Source: JBGTGG01 sp964398945 (GTDB lineage Bacteria; Bacteroidota; Bacteroidia; Cytophagales; Cyclobacteriaceae). Taken from it: 64,000 bases of DNA. The stretch is taken from positions 265,628 through 329,627 of the forward strand of contig CAYNOT010000002.1 in NCBI GenBank assembly GCA_964398945.1. Reading direction: 5' to 3'. The notes under the pieces are model-generated. The model saw nothing but the letters and a program-made list of their open reading frames with translations, was not told the origin of the DNA and ran no database searches. This document shows positions 35,792 through 45,617 of this stretch, piece after piece; positions within the stretch are counted from its first letter, which is position 1, and each line of letters opens with the position of its first letter. Made by a program: the position numbers and the translations under genes.

Positions 35792-38188
35792 CTACCGGTT
35801 CCGGATTACGCGCGGACTGCCGCGGTAAGCAACTTCACTGGCAAAACTTTCTTCCATTTCGAGGGTGCCCGTTACATGTACTTTAGCACGGGACACACCG
35901 TTTACATCGATCCGGGCGTTTCGAACTTCAAAATCGTAAGCATTGAGTTTTGAAGCACCCTGGACTTCGGCATTGAGCCGCTGGCCAATTCCTGAAAGGT
36001 TTACTTCACTGGCGCCACTGATTTCTATGGATAAATTTTCAACGTTAATATCACCGCGAACTTTCATGGCACCAATTACTTTTAAGTCCGTTTCTTTTTC
36101 GTTGAACCCTTTTAATGAAATTTTTCCGGCACCTTTCAGGTTAAGTTTACGCAAGGTGGGCATGGTGATATTGATGCGCATTTCGTCAAAATTGGTGACC
36201 ACATTGTTTTTCCAGGAGAAGCGATGGTTCTCTTCCAAATCAATCACCAGTTTATTGCCATCTTTAAAAACGCGGTAGCGGTCCTTTTCCCGCGAGGAAC
36301 CAATCAATTCTACCGTATATTCATCCCCTTGTTCAATTCGCAAATCGACAGCCCCGCTTACATCCAGCGCATCAAAACCCGTTAAACCTAAAGCATCGCC
36401 TTCTCGAAAGGCATCTTCCACGTTTTCTTCATAATACGTGGTGTCTTTTGTCTCCGGGCAGCTTACACAGTGCAACCCAAATTCTGTCATGATCCAGGTT
36501 TGTTTTTTGCGCAATGAATAGTCGTATTGCCGGAGTATCCTGTAGAGGCCATCATCAATAACAAAGGGCGTATTATAGGGAATGTACAGGGTCATATCTA
36601 AACGTTGCGCCCGAAAGATTGCATCTTTTCTAAACTGGATATTTGAATCAAACGTGAAAATTGAATCGTTAACAGAAACAGCATAGTCTACCATGTGTGC
36701 ATTTTCCATTGCGATAGACCTTGTGCTTCCTTTTGCTTCAAAGCGTTGCTCCAATTTATAGGTTGGTTCATCATGCCCACGCAGCGTCAGGTGCGTTACA
36801 TCATAATCATCCAACCCTACTTCATTGATTTTCAATACTGCCGTTTTCCCAGCCAGGTCGTATGTATTTTCAACCTTGTATTCACCTTCTTCTTTGAAGC
36901 TATAGACAATGCGCGGGATTCCGATTGAAAGCGTGATCAAACTAAAGAAGAACAGGATAAACAATGACCATCCCACGGTTGCACTGAATACAATTCGTTT
37001 AGCTATTGCGGAAACACCAAGAAGGATTACAAAAATGCCGGGGATTATGGCTGCAAAGAACCCGGCCAATGTTGTCCATACAGGAAAGCTTCGCTGAAAG
37101 GCTTCCAACGGAAATCCGATTTCATGAAAGTCGAGCCCCCAAAGGATGGGCATGCTGGCACCGGAGAGGATTCCAAAAAGTATTCCTGCAGTCATCACTA
37201 CCGAAATCGTCATCGACAATCCCAACAAGAAAATAAAAACCCCAATGGCAACACGGATTACTTCAACAAGCGGGCCGAGTATTTTCCCAAGACCTGTCAA
37301 TAAAAAACCAATTAAGCGGAATGGAAGTAACAGGATTTTTACAAAAACACCTTCCTCTTCATCTTCCTTTACATTAAGGTTTTTTTTGATGTTGGATTCA
37401 ATATTGGAAAGTGTAACCGGTTCGCCTTGCATTTGCATTTTATCGGTAAGCGACCGGGCTTCAGGGAGCACAATCCAGAGGACGGCATACACCACTATTC
37501 CAAGGCCACCAAAAAACGAAAAGATCACAAACAGGATTCTGACGGCAATGATATCGATGCCGAAAAATGAGGAAACACCTCCGGCTACACCACCCACAAC
37601 TTTACGGTCGGTATCCCTATACATTTTCTTGGTTGCTTCCGCTTCATCCAAGTCGTACGAACCGGGCACAACAATCCACATGATAATATAGACCCAAAGG
37701 GTTAGCCCATAGGCAAAGGCCAGTACGGCAAACAATAGGCGTATCCAAACCGGGTCGATATTTAAGTAGGTGCCCAATCCGGAACAAACACCACCTAATA
37801 TTTTGCGTTTTTGGTCGCGAAACAAGGTTTTGTGCGCTGCTGTTGTGTGTTGTTTTTGTTCTGAATGGGAATTGTTTTTTTGCTCTGATGAAGATGCCTT
37901 CGCCTGGTTGGATTCTTCTTCTTCGGCAGCCTGAAAATCCCGAACACTCCCCATTGTGGTAATGAGGGAACTTACATCTTCGGCAGTAATCACCTGTTTG
38001 CCTTCATTCAGTTTGGATAAAAAAATCTCCGCAATACGACTTTCGATATCGGCCAGGATCTCACTGCTGTCTTCAAAAGAAGAGAAATATTTATTGATCG
38101 AGTCGAGGTATTTTTTTAAGGTATCAAAGCCATCTTCTTCAATGTGGAAGATGATGCCGCTGATGTTGATGCTTATATTCTTTTTCAT
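35792..38188 (-). CDS. PspC-domain membrane protein with C-terminal DUF2807 (GIN) domain
   Basis: 798 residues. A short N-terminal regulatory segment (about 1-90) is followed by two PspC domains: RDQKRKILGGVCSGLGTYL (about 124) and RDTDRKVVGGVAGGVSSFF (about 187), each with an aromatic-rich membrane hairpin. Several further spans lie at about 290-430. From about 600 on, GFDALDVSGAVDLRIEQGDEY and the repeating 'LNLKGAGKISLKG...VNLSGIG' pattern form a beta-helix-like DUF2807 domain. PspC proteins sense envelope stress. It is the second gene after a PadR regulator. Confidence 0.87.
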   Translation of the reverse strand: MKKNISINISGIIFHIEEDGFDTLKKYLDSINKYFSSFEDSSEILADIESRIAEIFLSKLNEGKQVITAEDVSSLITTMGSVRDFQAAEEEESNQAKASSSEQKNNSHSEQKQHTTAAHKTLFRDQKRKILGGVCSGLGTYLNIDPVWIRLLFAVLAFAYGLTLWVYIIMWIVVPGSYDLDEAEATKKMYRDTDRKVVGGVAGGVSSFFGIDIIAVRILFVIFSFFGGLGIVVYAVLWIVLPEARSLTDKMQMQGEPVTLSNIESNIKKNLNVKEDEEEGVFVKILLLPFRLIGFLLTGLGKILGPLVEVIRVAIGVFIFLLGLSMTISVVMTAGILFGILSGASMPILWGLDFHEIGFPLEAFQRSFPVWTTLAGFFAAIIPGIFVILLGVSAIAKRIVFSATVGWSLFILFFFSLITLSIGIPRIVYSFKEEGEYKVENTYDLAGKTAVLKINEVGLDDYDVTHLTLRGHDEPTYKLEQRFEAKGSTRSIAMENAHMVDYAVSVNDSIFTFDSNIQFRKDAIFRAQRLDMTLYIPYNTPFVIDDGLYRILRQYDYSLRKKQTWIMTEFGLHCVSCPETKDTTYYEENVEDAFREGDALGLTGFDALDVSGAVDLRIEQGDEYTVELIGSSREKDRYRVFKDGNKLVIDLEENHRFSWKNNVVTNFDEMRINITMPTLRKLNLKGAGKISLKGFNEKETDLKVIGAMKVRGDINVENLSIEISGASEVNLSGIGQRLNAEVQGASKLNAYDFEVRNARIDVNGVSRAKVHVTGTLEMEESFASEVAYRGSPRVIRNR

Positions 38189-38193
38189 GAAGG

Positions 38194-38529
38194 TTATGCG
38201 TTTGATTTGGTGGTGATCATTTGTGTGGAGTGCACGAGGTCATCCCAGGTTTCAGTAAGTTTTTCCAGAAATTTACTGCCTTTGTCCGTAAGCGTATAAT
38301 ATTTACGGGGAGGCCCCGATTTGGATTCAATCCATTTGTACTCCAGCAGGCCGGCATTTTTCAGGCGGGTGAGGAGGGGGTAGAGCGTTCCCTCCACAAC
38401 AATCATCCGGGCGGCTGTCAGTTCATCCAGCATATCGGATGCGTACACCTCGCCCCTCGAAATGATATGGAGGATGCAATACTCCAAAATCCCCTTTCGC
38501 ATCTGTACTTGGGTGTTTTCAACATTCAT
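38194..38529 (-). CDS. PadR-family transcriptional regulator
   Basis: 111 residues. MRKGILEYCILHIISRGEVYASDMLDEL, VVEGTLYPLLTRLKNAGLLEYKW and GPPRKYYTLTDKGSKFLEKL are the standard PadR winged-helix pattern. It is 5 bp upstream of the PspC gene and should control it and itself; an inverted repeat that could be its operator lies 20 bp upstream of the start. PadR-PspC pairs are common in Bacteroidota. Confidence 0.92.
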   Translation of the reverse strand: MNVENTQVQMRKGILEYCILHIISRGEVYASDMLDELTAARMIVVEGTLYPLLTRLKNAGLLEYKWIESKSGPPRKYYTLTDKGSKFLEKLTETWDDLVHSTQMITTKSNA

Positions 38530-38549
38530 AATCCATTTTTAAATCGTTT

Positions 38550-38577
38550 ATAGTACTAGTATACGGAAAAGTACTAT
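38550..38577. promoter_or_regulatory. Candidate PadR operator
   Basis: ATAGTACT (38550-38557) and AGTACTAT (38570-38577) form a perfect inverted repeat with a 12-bp spacer. A third half-site AGTACTT lies at 38587-38593. The site is just upstream of the padR start, suiting autoregulation. Confidence 0.65.
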
Positions 38578-38791
38578 GTATGACCAAGTACTTGATGAAT
38601 TTTTCTTAATTTTTTTCTAAAAACCCAGATTCCAGATGATTATGAATTGATTCCAATCAAAATGGCGATCGAAAAAGACTGGCCAGAACAAAGATGTTTT
38701 AATGGTTTTAGAATAGAGAATGAACCAATAGAAGCTAGAAAACACACCCTAATCACCACTTGAGACTTGAGTCTAAGGCGAAATAATTCTA

Positions 38792-39142
38792 CTAAGTATT
38801 ATTGTTTGTCTTGGCAAACCCGTATCCACCAAGAGATCCGCCAATTAGGCCTGTTAAAAATGTAATCCATGGAATAAAGAACTCGTCTTTGTATATCAAA
38901 ATTGATAGGGTGACAACAAACAATGCCACTGAAATACAGACGAAAGTAATTCGACTAGTCTTATGGGTGAAAATACCAGCATTAATCTTTGCTAACTTAA
39001 TCTCTCTTTCATTTTGTAATTTCTGTGTGTTATATGCAAAAGCATGATCCTCATTCTTTTGCATAACAGATAATATTTTATCCTTTTGATCGTCTGTTAA
39101 ATTATTAAAATCAATATTGTTGCCTTGATGAAGAGCCATCAT
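38792..39142 (-). CDS. Small unknown two-span membrane protein
   Basis: 116 residues (ATG 39142, or 39139 one codon later). A helical N-terminal half (LTDDQKDKILSVMQKNEDHAFAYNTQKLQNEREIKLAK) precedes two hydrophobic segments (ITFVCISVALFVVTLSILIY and FFIPWITFLTGLIGGSLGGYGFA). The layout recalls DUF2335-type small membrane proteins, without certainty. Codon use is AT-rich, unlike the neighbouring PspC gene. The next small gene is 85 bp upstream on the same strand. Confidence 0.55.
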   Translation of the reverse strand: MMALHQGNNIDFNNLTDDQKDKILSVMQKNEDHAFAYNTQKLQNEREIKLAKINAGIFTHKTSRITFVCISVALFVVTLSILIYKDEFFIPWITFLTGLIGGSLGGYGFAKTNNNT

Positions 39143-39227
39143 CTCAACCTGTTCAAAGACTCTTTCAATTTTTTGATTAGGGGGTTCTAAGGAACCCTTG
39201 GGCGATGGTGTAATTTAATCGCTCATA

Positions 39228-39581
39228 TTAAGATTTTAAGGAATGCATAGTTTTATTATAATAGTATGCCTTTGAGAATTTTTCAGTTTCAGTAGAATCA
39301 TTAATGGATTCCTTCATTAATTGAATCGTTCTACTTAGAATGTGTGATTTGCTGCCAAAGAAAAACTTAGCTTTACGATTAAAATAAGCATGCTTAATCA
39401 TGTTGATTAATTGATCGGTTTCCTTCTGATCAAAATTATTATCCTTTGCCACCCTGATTGCAGCATTAAGGATAGAAACAAGTGCTTCATCTAGTATTTT
39501 ACTCCTAATAATTATAGGGTTGTCATCTCCGATACGATCGAAGTCGACATTATAAACAGATTTGTGCGCGTTGCGTAACAT
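39228..39581 (-). CDS. Small unknown helical protein
   Basis: 117 residues, highly helical and polar (ILDEALVSILNAAIRVAKDNNFDQKETDQLINMIKHAYF). No family is recognised. It is AT-rich like the following small membrane protein gene and probably forms a two-gene unit with it. Together they sit between the PadR-PspC pair and the T9SS peptidase, and look like accessory DNA. Confidence 0.5.
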   Translation of the reverse strand: MLRNAHKSVYNVDFDRIGDDNPIIIRSKILDEALVSILNAAIRVAKDNNFDQKETDQLINMIKHAYFNRKAKFFFGSKSHILSRTIQLMKESINDSTETEKFSKAYYYNKTMHSLKS

Positions 39582-39822
39582 TGTCCTTATTTGCTAAGTC
39601 TAAACACCAAATTAACGAGAATAATCCTTATGGTGTATATATAATTTACATATAAATGCACTTATTTGTTCATTAGTGAACACTGATAGCAATCGTTCCA
39701 ATAAGATAAATAGCCTAAAATTGTTTAAAAAATCAAAATCGCAAAGGATTTAGTGCAAACACATATATCATTGCCAATTTTTTCCAACCCCTGAATTTTC
39801 CTTAAAAAAGCACGGTTTTGAT

Positions 39823-39830
39823 TACTTTTG
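39823..39830 (+). promoter_or_regulatory. Putative -7 element upstream of the C25 peptidase gene
   Basis: TACTTTTG matches TAnnTTTG and lies 35 bp before the ATG. The 284-bp gap 39582-39865 has no other recognised feature. Confidence 0.5.
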
Positions 39831-39865
39831 CGACTGGCTTTGTATCTACCCACTGAAACCAGTGC

Positions 39866-42800
39866 ATGAATCGTAATCCCCTTCTTTGTTTCCTTATTCT
39901 GGGCATGAGCATGGCTGCAAATGCGCAATTTGGCAATGAATGGATCAATTATTCCCAGGAGTATTACAAAATATCCACCGCTAAAGATGGCCTGTATAAA
40001 CTAACGTTCACAGATCTTCAGAATGCGGGGGTTTCGGTTTCGTCCCTTGATCCCCGAAATATTCAAATCTTCCATCGGGGAATAGAGCAGGCCATTTATG
40101 TGGAGGGGCAGGGGGATGGGAATTTTGATCCTTTAGATTTCATTGAGTTTTATGGAACAAAGAATGACGGAACCCTCGACCAGCCGCTCTATTCAACAGG
40201 AAACCAACCGCATTCGTACCACAGCTTGTTCAGCGACTCTACATATTATTTCTTAACGGTTGGCCTTTCAGCAGGAAAGCGAGTTGCCCATTTTTTTGAA
40301 AACAATTCCACAAACATTCCCAGGGAGGTTTCCCATCAGGATGAAAAATTAATGGTTTTGGCAAATCAATACAGCTACGGTTATTTAGAGAACTCGTATT
40401 TATCGAGTACGGTCTATGATCAAGGTGAAGGCTGGACTGGAACTGAAATACGCCAAAACCAATTTCAGAATTATACAATCCCCAATGTTATTAATGGAGT
40501 ACAGGCTGCCGGGCTGCCAAAACTAGAAGTACTTTTGGTAGGCAGGGGCAGCATGGCGCACGTGGCGGAAATTTCTGTAGGTCCGTCTACTGGTTCTTTA
40601 CGGTCTGTTGGCACGGTTAATTTTTCCGCGTTTGCAACAACATCCTTTGCTCAGGATTTAAGTTGGTCTGACATTGCGGCTGATGGTACGTTGGTAGTTC
40701 AGGTAAAGGCGTTAGGTACTGGCGGGGCTGACCGGTTGTCGGCTTCTTATATTAAAGTTATCTATCCACAAGCTTATCATTTGAATGGCGTTGCAGAGAA
40801 AGTATTTAATGTATCTGCCAACGCTGGAAATAAGTCTTATATCGAAATCAGCAATCCACTGGCCAATCAAAAAATTGTGGACATAACGGATCCAAATAAC
40901 CTTGTTTACATTGGTACAACTACAACCGGTACATTAAACGCAGTAATTCCGAATACATCTACCGCAAGGAAATTGTTGGTAACAAATCTTGCTGGTACAC
41001 CCATTATCAAGAAAATAAATTTCCAGCAACTTGTTCCTTCTGCTTACGATTACATTATCATTACCCACAAGGATTTACGGAAGCCAACCGCGAATTATTC
41101 TGATCCGGTATTGGCCTATGCATCCTATCGTGCATCTTCGGAAGGTGGGAACTACAGTCCGCTGGTTGTTGATATCGATCAGCTTTATCATCAATTTAAT
41201 TATGGTGAGGTTTCACCACGGTCTGTTTTTAATTTCATGAAATACCTGGCAGCAACCAATTTGCCAAAGTATTTATTTTTAGTGGGGAGAGGGTTGGATG
41301 TCTCCGGGAACTATCATCGCAACCCAACTGCTTATCCGGTTTTGAAAGATTTTGTCCCCCCAGCAGGAAATCCCGGTTCGGATATGTTTTATACAGCTGG
41401 CTTGGGTGGGGTTCCCAATGTTCCGGGAGTTCCGACAGGCAGGATACCGGCCACAAAACCGGAGCACGTTGCAGCCTATTTTGATAAAGTAAAGGAAATG
41501 GAGGCCCTTCCCTTTAATGCGTTATGGAGAAAAGATTTGTTGCATTTAAGTGGTGGCATTGAACCAGGGGAACCGGAATTGTTCAGCCAGTTTATGGAAG
41601 AGTTTGGGGCGTTGGCAAAAGAACAATATATGGGTGCCGAAATCACAGCTGTGGCAAAGCACTCAACGGAAGTAGCAGTAACGGTAAACGTAGCTGAGTA
41701 TGTAAACAAGGGGTTGAACTTGGTAACATTTTTTGGACATTCATCTTCCACAACACTCGACTTTGATGTTGGGTTTGTTTCGGATCCTGTAATGGGATAT
41801 GATAATAAGGGAAAGTATCCAATGTTTTTGATCAATGGATGCAATGCTGGTGCATTTTTTGGCGGACGTGAAATTTTTGGTGAGGACTGGATCAATACGC
41901 CCAACAAAGGTGCTGTAGGTTTTATAGCACACAGTTATTTTGGATATGTTTCAACCTTGCGGGCATACTCCACCACTTTTTATGAAGTGGCATATAGTGA
42001 TTCGACATTTATGAAACGGGGCATCGGGGATATTCAAAATGAAGTAGCAAAGCGGTATTTTCAAAAATACGGAACTTCAACATCCAGTATAACCCAGGTT
42101 CAGCAAATGATGTTGCTGGGTGACCCTGCGGTAAAATTATTTGGTGCCGACAAACCTGATTATGAAATCAATGACAGCTCCATTACACTTGAATCGTATG
42201 ATGGTAAGCCCATCACGGCATTGGCCGATTCATTTGCTTTGAAAATCAATATCCGGAATTTTGGTCGTGCGCAAAACGACTCCATTCGCGTGCGGGTAAC
42301 GCGCACCTTTAACGACAACACTTCCACTACACACGATTCTATTTATTATGATATTTATTATCAGCAAGAAGTTGTCTTCAACATTTTGAAAGACCGCACC
42401 AGTGGTTTTGGGAACAATTCTTTCTTTGTGGAAATCGATCCGGAAGATGATGTTGATGAATTGAATGAAGGAAATAATACCGCTGGCGCTACACTCTTTA
42501 TACCCTTGAATGGGACCATGAACCTGTACCCGGTTGATTTTGGTATTGTTAATGAACCAACCCTTAACCTGGTTTTTCAAAGCACGAATCTGATAACAGA
42601 AACACGAACGTTGTTGGTCGAGGTGGATACGGTTCATACTTTTGATAGCCCATATAAAAAAGGTTTTTCAATTGATGCAGCAACTATCGCTACCCAGCCT
42701 TTTGAATTGTTAAGTACAGATTCACTTGCGTATTATTGGCGCACAAAATTGGCCAACCCGTTGCCGGGCGAAAGTGAAGCGTGGGTGATGTCCTCGTTTA

Positions 42801-44782
42801 CGTTTATCAACAATGGCCCCGAAGGTTGGGTGCAACGCCATTTTCCCCAATACCTTGACAACAATACAATTGGATTAATAAAGGATCCCGAGCTGCGTGA
42901 ATTGCGTTTTGTTGAATCCACAACACCGATTGACATCCACACCTATGGGGGGGCACATCCCGCCAGCAATACGGATGTGAGTGTAAAAATTGGTGGCGCA
43001 GAATTCAATCTTACACGACAGGGATTTATTTGCCGTGACAATACCATTAACTTAATTGCTTTTGATAAATCCAGTACCGTTCCTTATCCCGGCATTCCTT
43101 TTACCTGGAGAAATTCAGCAGGCCGGATTTGTGGTCGCGAACCCAATGTGATCAACAGTTTTCGTTGGAACGAACTCGAAACAGGAAACGGTGATGATAT
43201 TTTCACGTGGGTGGATAATATCCCGGAAGGAGACTCGGTGGTTTTATATTCTGTTGGTTATGCCGGGTTTCCATCCTGGTCGGCCAACGTAATCAATAAA
43301 CTTGGTGAACTCGGGATCGCATCCTCACAGATTACAACATTGGTGGATGGCGAACCAATTGTAATTTTTGGGAAGAAGGGGATTGCACCCGGTTCTGCAA
43401 CCGTGTTGAAGACTTCCACGGTTCCGTTGCCATCGCAGGATTTAATTGTCAACAAAACCATCACGGGCCGTTATACCGATGGCGTGATGAAATCCGCATT
43501 GATAGGCCCCGCGCTAAGTTGGCAGCAACTTTTAGTGGAGGCAGAAAACAATGTCTCGGATGTTCATTCTTTTGATATTGTTGGCGTTGATCTTCAGGGA
43601 AATGAAACCGTTTTACTTTCCAATATCACCAACACAACCGATCTTTTGTTTATTGATGCGGTTGCCTATCCAACATTGCGTTTGATTTTTAAAACTGAGG
43701 ATTTGGTAAACCTTAATGCTACGCAATTGAAGAAATGGTTGGTAACGTATACACCCGTGCCGGAAGGTATTTTAAGTTTTGAAGGAACAGCAACACCAAT
43801 AGTGCTACAAGAAGGATCTACCTGGATTGGCAATTATGGTTTTACAAATATTTCAGGAACAGCTTTTCCGGATTCGATCGCAGTACGGAAAGAAGTGTAC
43901 AACCAATCGAACCGATCGTCCGAAAAAGTGTTAACCAATATCAAATCACCGGCACCGGGCCAAACAACCGCCTTTGCTTTTGAAGTGAATACCTTTGGTA
44001 AAAAAGGATTAAACGATATCAATGTTTTTGTGAACCCGCGGTTGGTTCCGGAGCAGTATTATGAAAACAATGTGCTGGAATTACCGGGTTACTTACATGT
44101 TTCTGCAGATACTTTTAAACCAGTTTTGGAAGTTTCGATTGATGGCCGGGTTGTTCAAAATGGTGATGTGGTTTCCCGAAATCCAAAAATGAAAATTAAG
44201 ATTTGGGACCAGAACCAATATCTTTTAAAGAGCGATACGCTGGGCGTTTCAATACTTCTTCAATTTCCATGTGAAGGTGCCTGTGCATTTAAACGGGTCA
44301 ACTTTTCTGATGTGAATGTGGTGTGGAGTGCGGCAACGGGCACTACCGATTTTTCTGTTTTATATACACCCACGGATCTTGAGGATGGCATGTACACGCT
44401 TCGTGTGGAAGCTGCCGATGCAACCGGCAATGTAAGCAGTGAGGGCTTTTATGAAGTGTCATTTGTGGTGCAGTCTGAATCCTCTATTCTGTTCCTTCCT
44501 GTTTACCCCAACCCTTCAAACGATGTTTTTGTTTTTCCTATCCAGATCAATGGGGATGAGAATAGAGCAGTGGTGGAGTTGAGGATTATTTCAGTCGATG
44601 GAAAAATAATACAGACGTTGGCATCACCGAATGTTTTGCATGTGGGAAGGAATGAAATTATCTGGAATGGAAAAAATGCCAGCGGAAATTATGTTCCGGC
44701 TGGCATCTATGTTTATCAGTTAAAAATATCGGCTCCTGATGGTGATAAGGTTCACCGTGCGAAATTAGTTGTCGTTCATTGA
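39866..44782 (+). CDS. porU2: Type IX secretion system sortase PorU2-like C25 peptidase
   Basis: 1638 residues. A signal peptide (LLCFLILGMSMAANAQ) leads to an N-terminal beta domain and then a gingipain-like C25 domain with the catalytic His in TFFGHSSSTTLDF (about 620) and Cys in FLINGCNAGAFF (about 655). Beta-sandwich repeats (CARDB-like, e.g. NIRNFGRAQNDSIRVRV) follow, and the last 90 residues are a T9SS sorting domain (VYPNPSNDVF ... PAGIYVYQLK). PorU-type proteins cut and attach T9SS cargo at the cell surface. Two arguments favour PorU2 over PorU: its great length and a C-terminal sorting signal. The porV partner of PorU is not adjacent. Confidence 0.85.
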   Translation: MNRNPLLCFLILGMSMAANAQFGNEWINYSQEYYKISTAKDGLYKLTFTDLQNAGVSVSSLDPRNIQIFHRGIEQAIYVEGQGDGNFDPLDFIEFYGTKNDGTLDQPLYSTGNQPHSYHSLFSDSTYYFLTVGLSAGKRVAHFFENNSTNIPREVSHQDEKLMVLANQYSYGYLENSYLSSTVYDQGEGWTGTEIRQNQFQNYTIPNVINGVQAAGLPKLEVLLVGRGSMAHVAEISVGPSTGSLRSVGTVNFSAFATTSFAQDLSWSDIAADGTLVVQVKALGTGGADRLSASYIKVIYPQAYHLNGVAEKVFNVSANAGNKSYIEISNPLANQKIVDITDPNNLVYIGTTTTGTLNAVIPNTSTARKLLVTNLAGTPIIKKINFQQLVPSAYDYIIITHKDLRKPTANYSDPVLAYASYRASSEGGNYSPLVVDIDQLYHQFNYGEVSPRSVFNFMKYLAATNLPKYLFLVGRGLDVSGNYHRNPTAYPVLKDFVPPAGNPGSDMFYTAGLGGVPNVPGVPTGRIPATKPEHVAAYFDKVKEMEALPFNALWRKDLLHLSGGIEPGEPELFSQFMEEFGALAKEQYMGAEITAVAKHSTEVAVTVNVAEYVNKGLNLVTFFGHSSSTTLDFDVGFVSDPVMGYDNKGKYPMFLINGCNAGAFFGGREIFGEDWINTPNKGAVGFIAHSYFGYVSTLRAYSTTFYEVAYSDSTFMKRGIGDIQNEVAKRYFQKYGTSTSSITQVQQMMLLGDPAVKLFGADKPDYEINDSSITLESYDGKPITALADSFALKINIRNFGRAQNDSIRVRVTRTFNDNTSTTHDSIYYDIYYQQEVVFNILKDRTSGFGNNSFFVEIDPEDDVDELNEGNNTAGATLFIPLNGTMNLYPVDFGIVNEPTLNLVFQSTNLITETRTLLVEVDTVHTFDSPYKKGFSIDAATIATQPFELLSTDSLAYYWRTKLANPLPGESEAWVMSSFTFINNGPEGWVQRHFPQYLDNNTIGLIKDPELRELRFVESTTPIDIHTYGGAHPASNTDVSVKIGGAEFNLTRQGFICRDNTINLIAFDKSSTVPYPGIPFTWRNSAGRICGREPNVINSFRWNELETGNGDDIFTWVDNIPEGDSVVLYSVGYAGFPSWSANVINKLGELGIASSQITTLVDGEPIVIFGKKGIAPGSATVLKTSTVPLPSQDLIVNKTITGRYTDGVMKSALIGPALSWQQLLVEAENNVSDVHSFDIVGVDLQGNETVLLSNITNTTDLLFIDAVAYPTLRLIFKTEDLVNLNATQLKKWLVTYTPVPEGILSFEGTATPIVLQEGSTWIGNYGFTNISGTAFPDSIAVRKEVYNQSNRSSEKVLTNIKSPAPGQTTAFAFEVNTFGKKGLNDINVFVNPRLVPEQYYENNVLELPGYLHVSADTFKPVLEVSIDGRVVQNGDVVSRNPKMKIKIWDQNQYLLKSDTLGVSILLQFPCEGACAFKRVNFSDVNVVWSAATGTTDFSVLYTPTDLEDGMYTLRVEAADATGNVSSEGFYEVSFVVQSESSILFLPVYPNPSNDVFVFPIQINGDENRAVVELRIISVDGKIIQTLASPNVLHVGRNEIIWNGKNASGNYVPAGIYVYQLKISAPDGDKVHRAKLVVVH

Positions 44783-44785
44783 TGT

Positions 44786-45265
44786 TTAATGGTGATGGCC
44801 ACCCGGTCCGTGCACATGGCCGTGTGCCAATTCTTCTTCGCTGGCATCACGTATACTCATCACTTCTACTGCGAAGTTTAACTCAACGCCTGCCAGGGGA
44901 TGGTTTGCATCAACGGTTACTTGTTCGGGGCCAACTTCAGTCACCGTTACAACACGTGTTCCGTTATCTGAACCTGCTTGAAATTGCATTCCGGGTTTTA
45001 CATCCTGGTCACCGAAAGCTTTACGGTCAACTTTTTGGACCATCTTTTCATCGCGCTCACCGTACCCTTTTTCCGGACTAACCCTGATGTCCAGTTTATC
45101 ACCTTGTTTTTTTCCTTCCAACCCTTCCTCCATTCCGGGGATCAGGTTCCCGATGCCGTGGATATAATGCAAAGGATCTTTTCCTTCACTTGAATCGATG
45201 ATCTGGCCACCGTTGTCTTTTAGTGTGTAGTTAATGGCAACTACCTTGTTTTTTCTTACTTCCAT
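44786..45265 (-). CDS. slyD: FKBP-type peptidyl-prolyl isomerase, SlyD-like
   Basis: 159 residues. The split FKBP fold is clear: VVAINYTLKDNGGQIIDSS, then HYIHGIGNLIPGMEEGLEGKKQGDK, the insert-in-flap (IF) chaperone domain (SPEKGYGERDEKMVQKVDRKAF), and NHPLAGVELNFAVEVMSIRDA. A His-rich tail (HGHVHGPGGHHH) suggests nickel or zinc binding, as in SlyD. It acts in the cytosol. It is convergent with the C25 peptidase gene, only 3 bp away. Confidence 0.93.
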   Translation of the reverse strand: MEVRKNKVVAINYTLKDNGGQIIDSSEGKDPLHYIHGIGNLIPGMEEGLEGKKQGDKLDIRVSPEKGYGERDEKMVQKVDRKAFGDQDVKPGMQFQAGSDNGTRVVTVTEVGPEQVTVDANHPLAGVELNFAVEVMSIRDASEEELAHGHVHGPGGHHH

Positions 45266-45617
45266 TACGTTGTATTTATAATTTGAATACTATTGATTTG
45301 ACCGGATAAAGGTAGTAATCCTGTGTTAAAATCAACTTTGCTGTTCGATTTATTTGGCGCGCAGGGAGGATTTGAACTATGTGGTTTTGAGATGAAGATT
45401 GGTACAAGCGGACGCTTGCGCCAAGGGGAGTTGGAGCGTGGGAGGAAGTTCTATGAATGGTTTTGTTGAAGGATGCAAATTGCATTTTCTGCAATTAATG
45501 TAGCTGAAGAATCTATTGATTGGTAGTCTATGCAAATCCTTAGCTTCTTCTTGGTAGAGAATAGAATTGCCATCGGGATTATGTTTCTCAGTTTTGATCA
45601 ACAAAAAGAGAACAGCT
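45266..45617. other. 352-bp intergenic region with repeat-like segment
   Basis: No gene is supported here. A stretch at about 45365-45395 (GGAGGATTTGAACTATGTGG and on) closely resembles one at about 46509-46535 (GGAGGATTTCAGCTATGTGG), suggesting a decayed dispersed repeat. The right end carries the leader of the desaturase gene. Confidence 0.5.

Noticed and set aside
45355..45395. tRNA-like string: GTTCAAATCC on the minus strand
   Set aside because: No T-stem pairing, no cloverleaf arms and no anticodon could be found; the segment instead resembles one at 46509.
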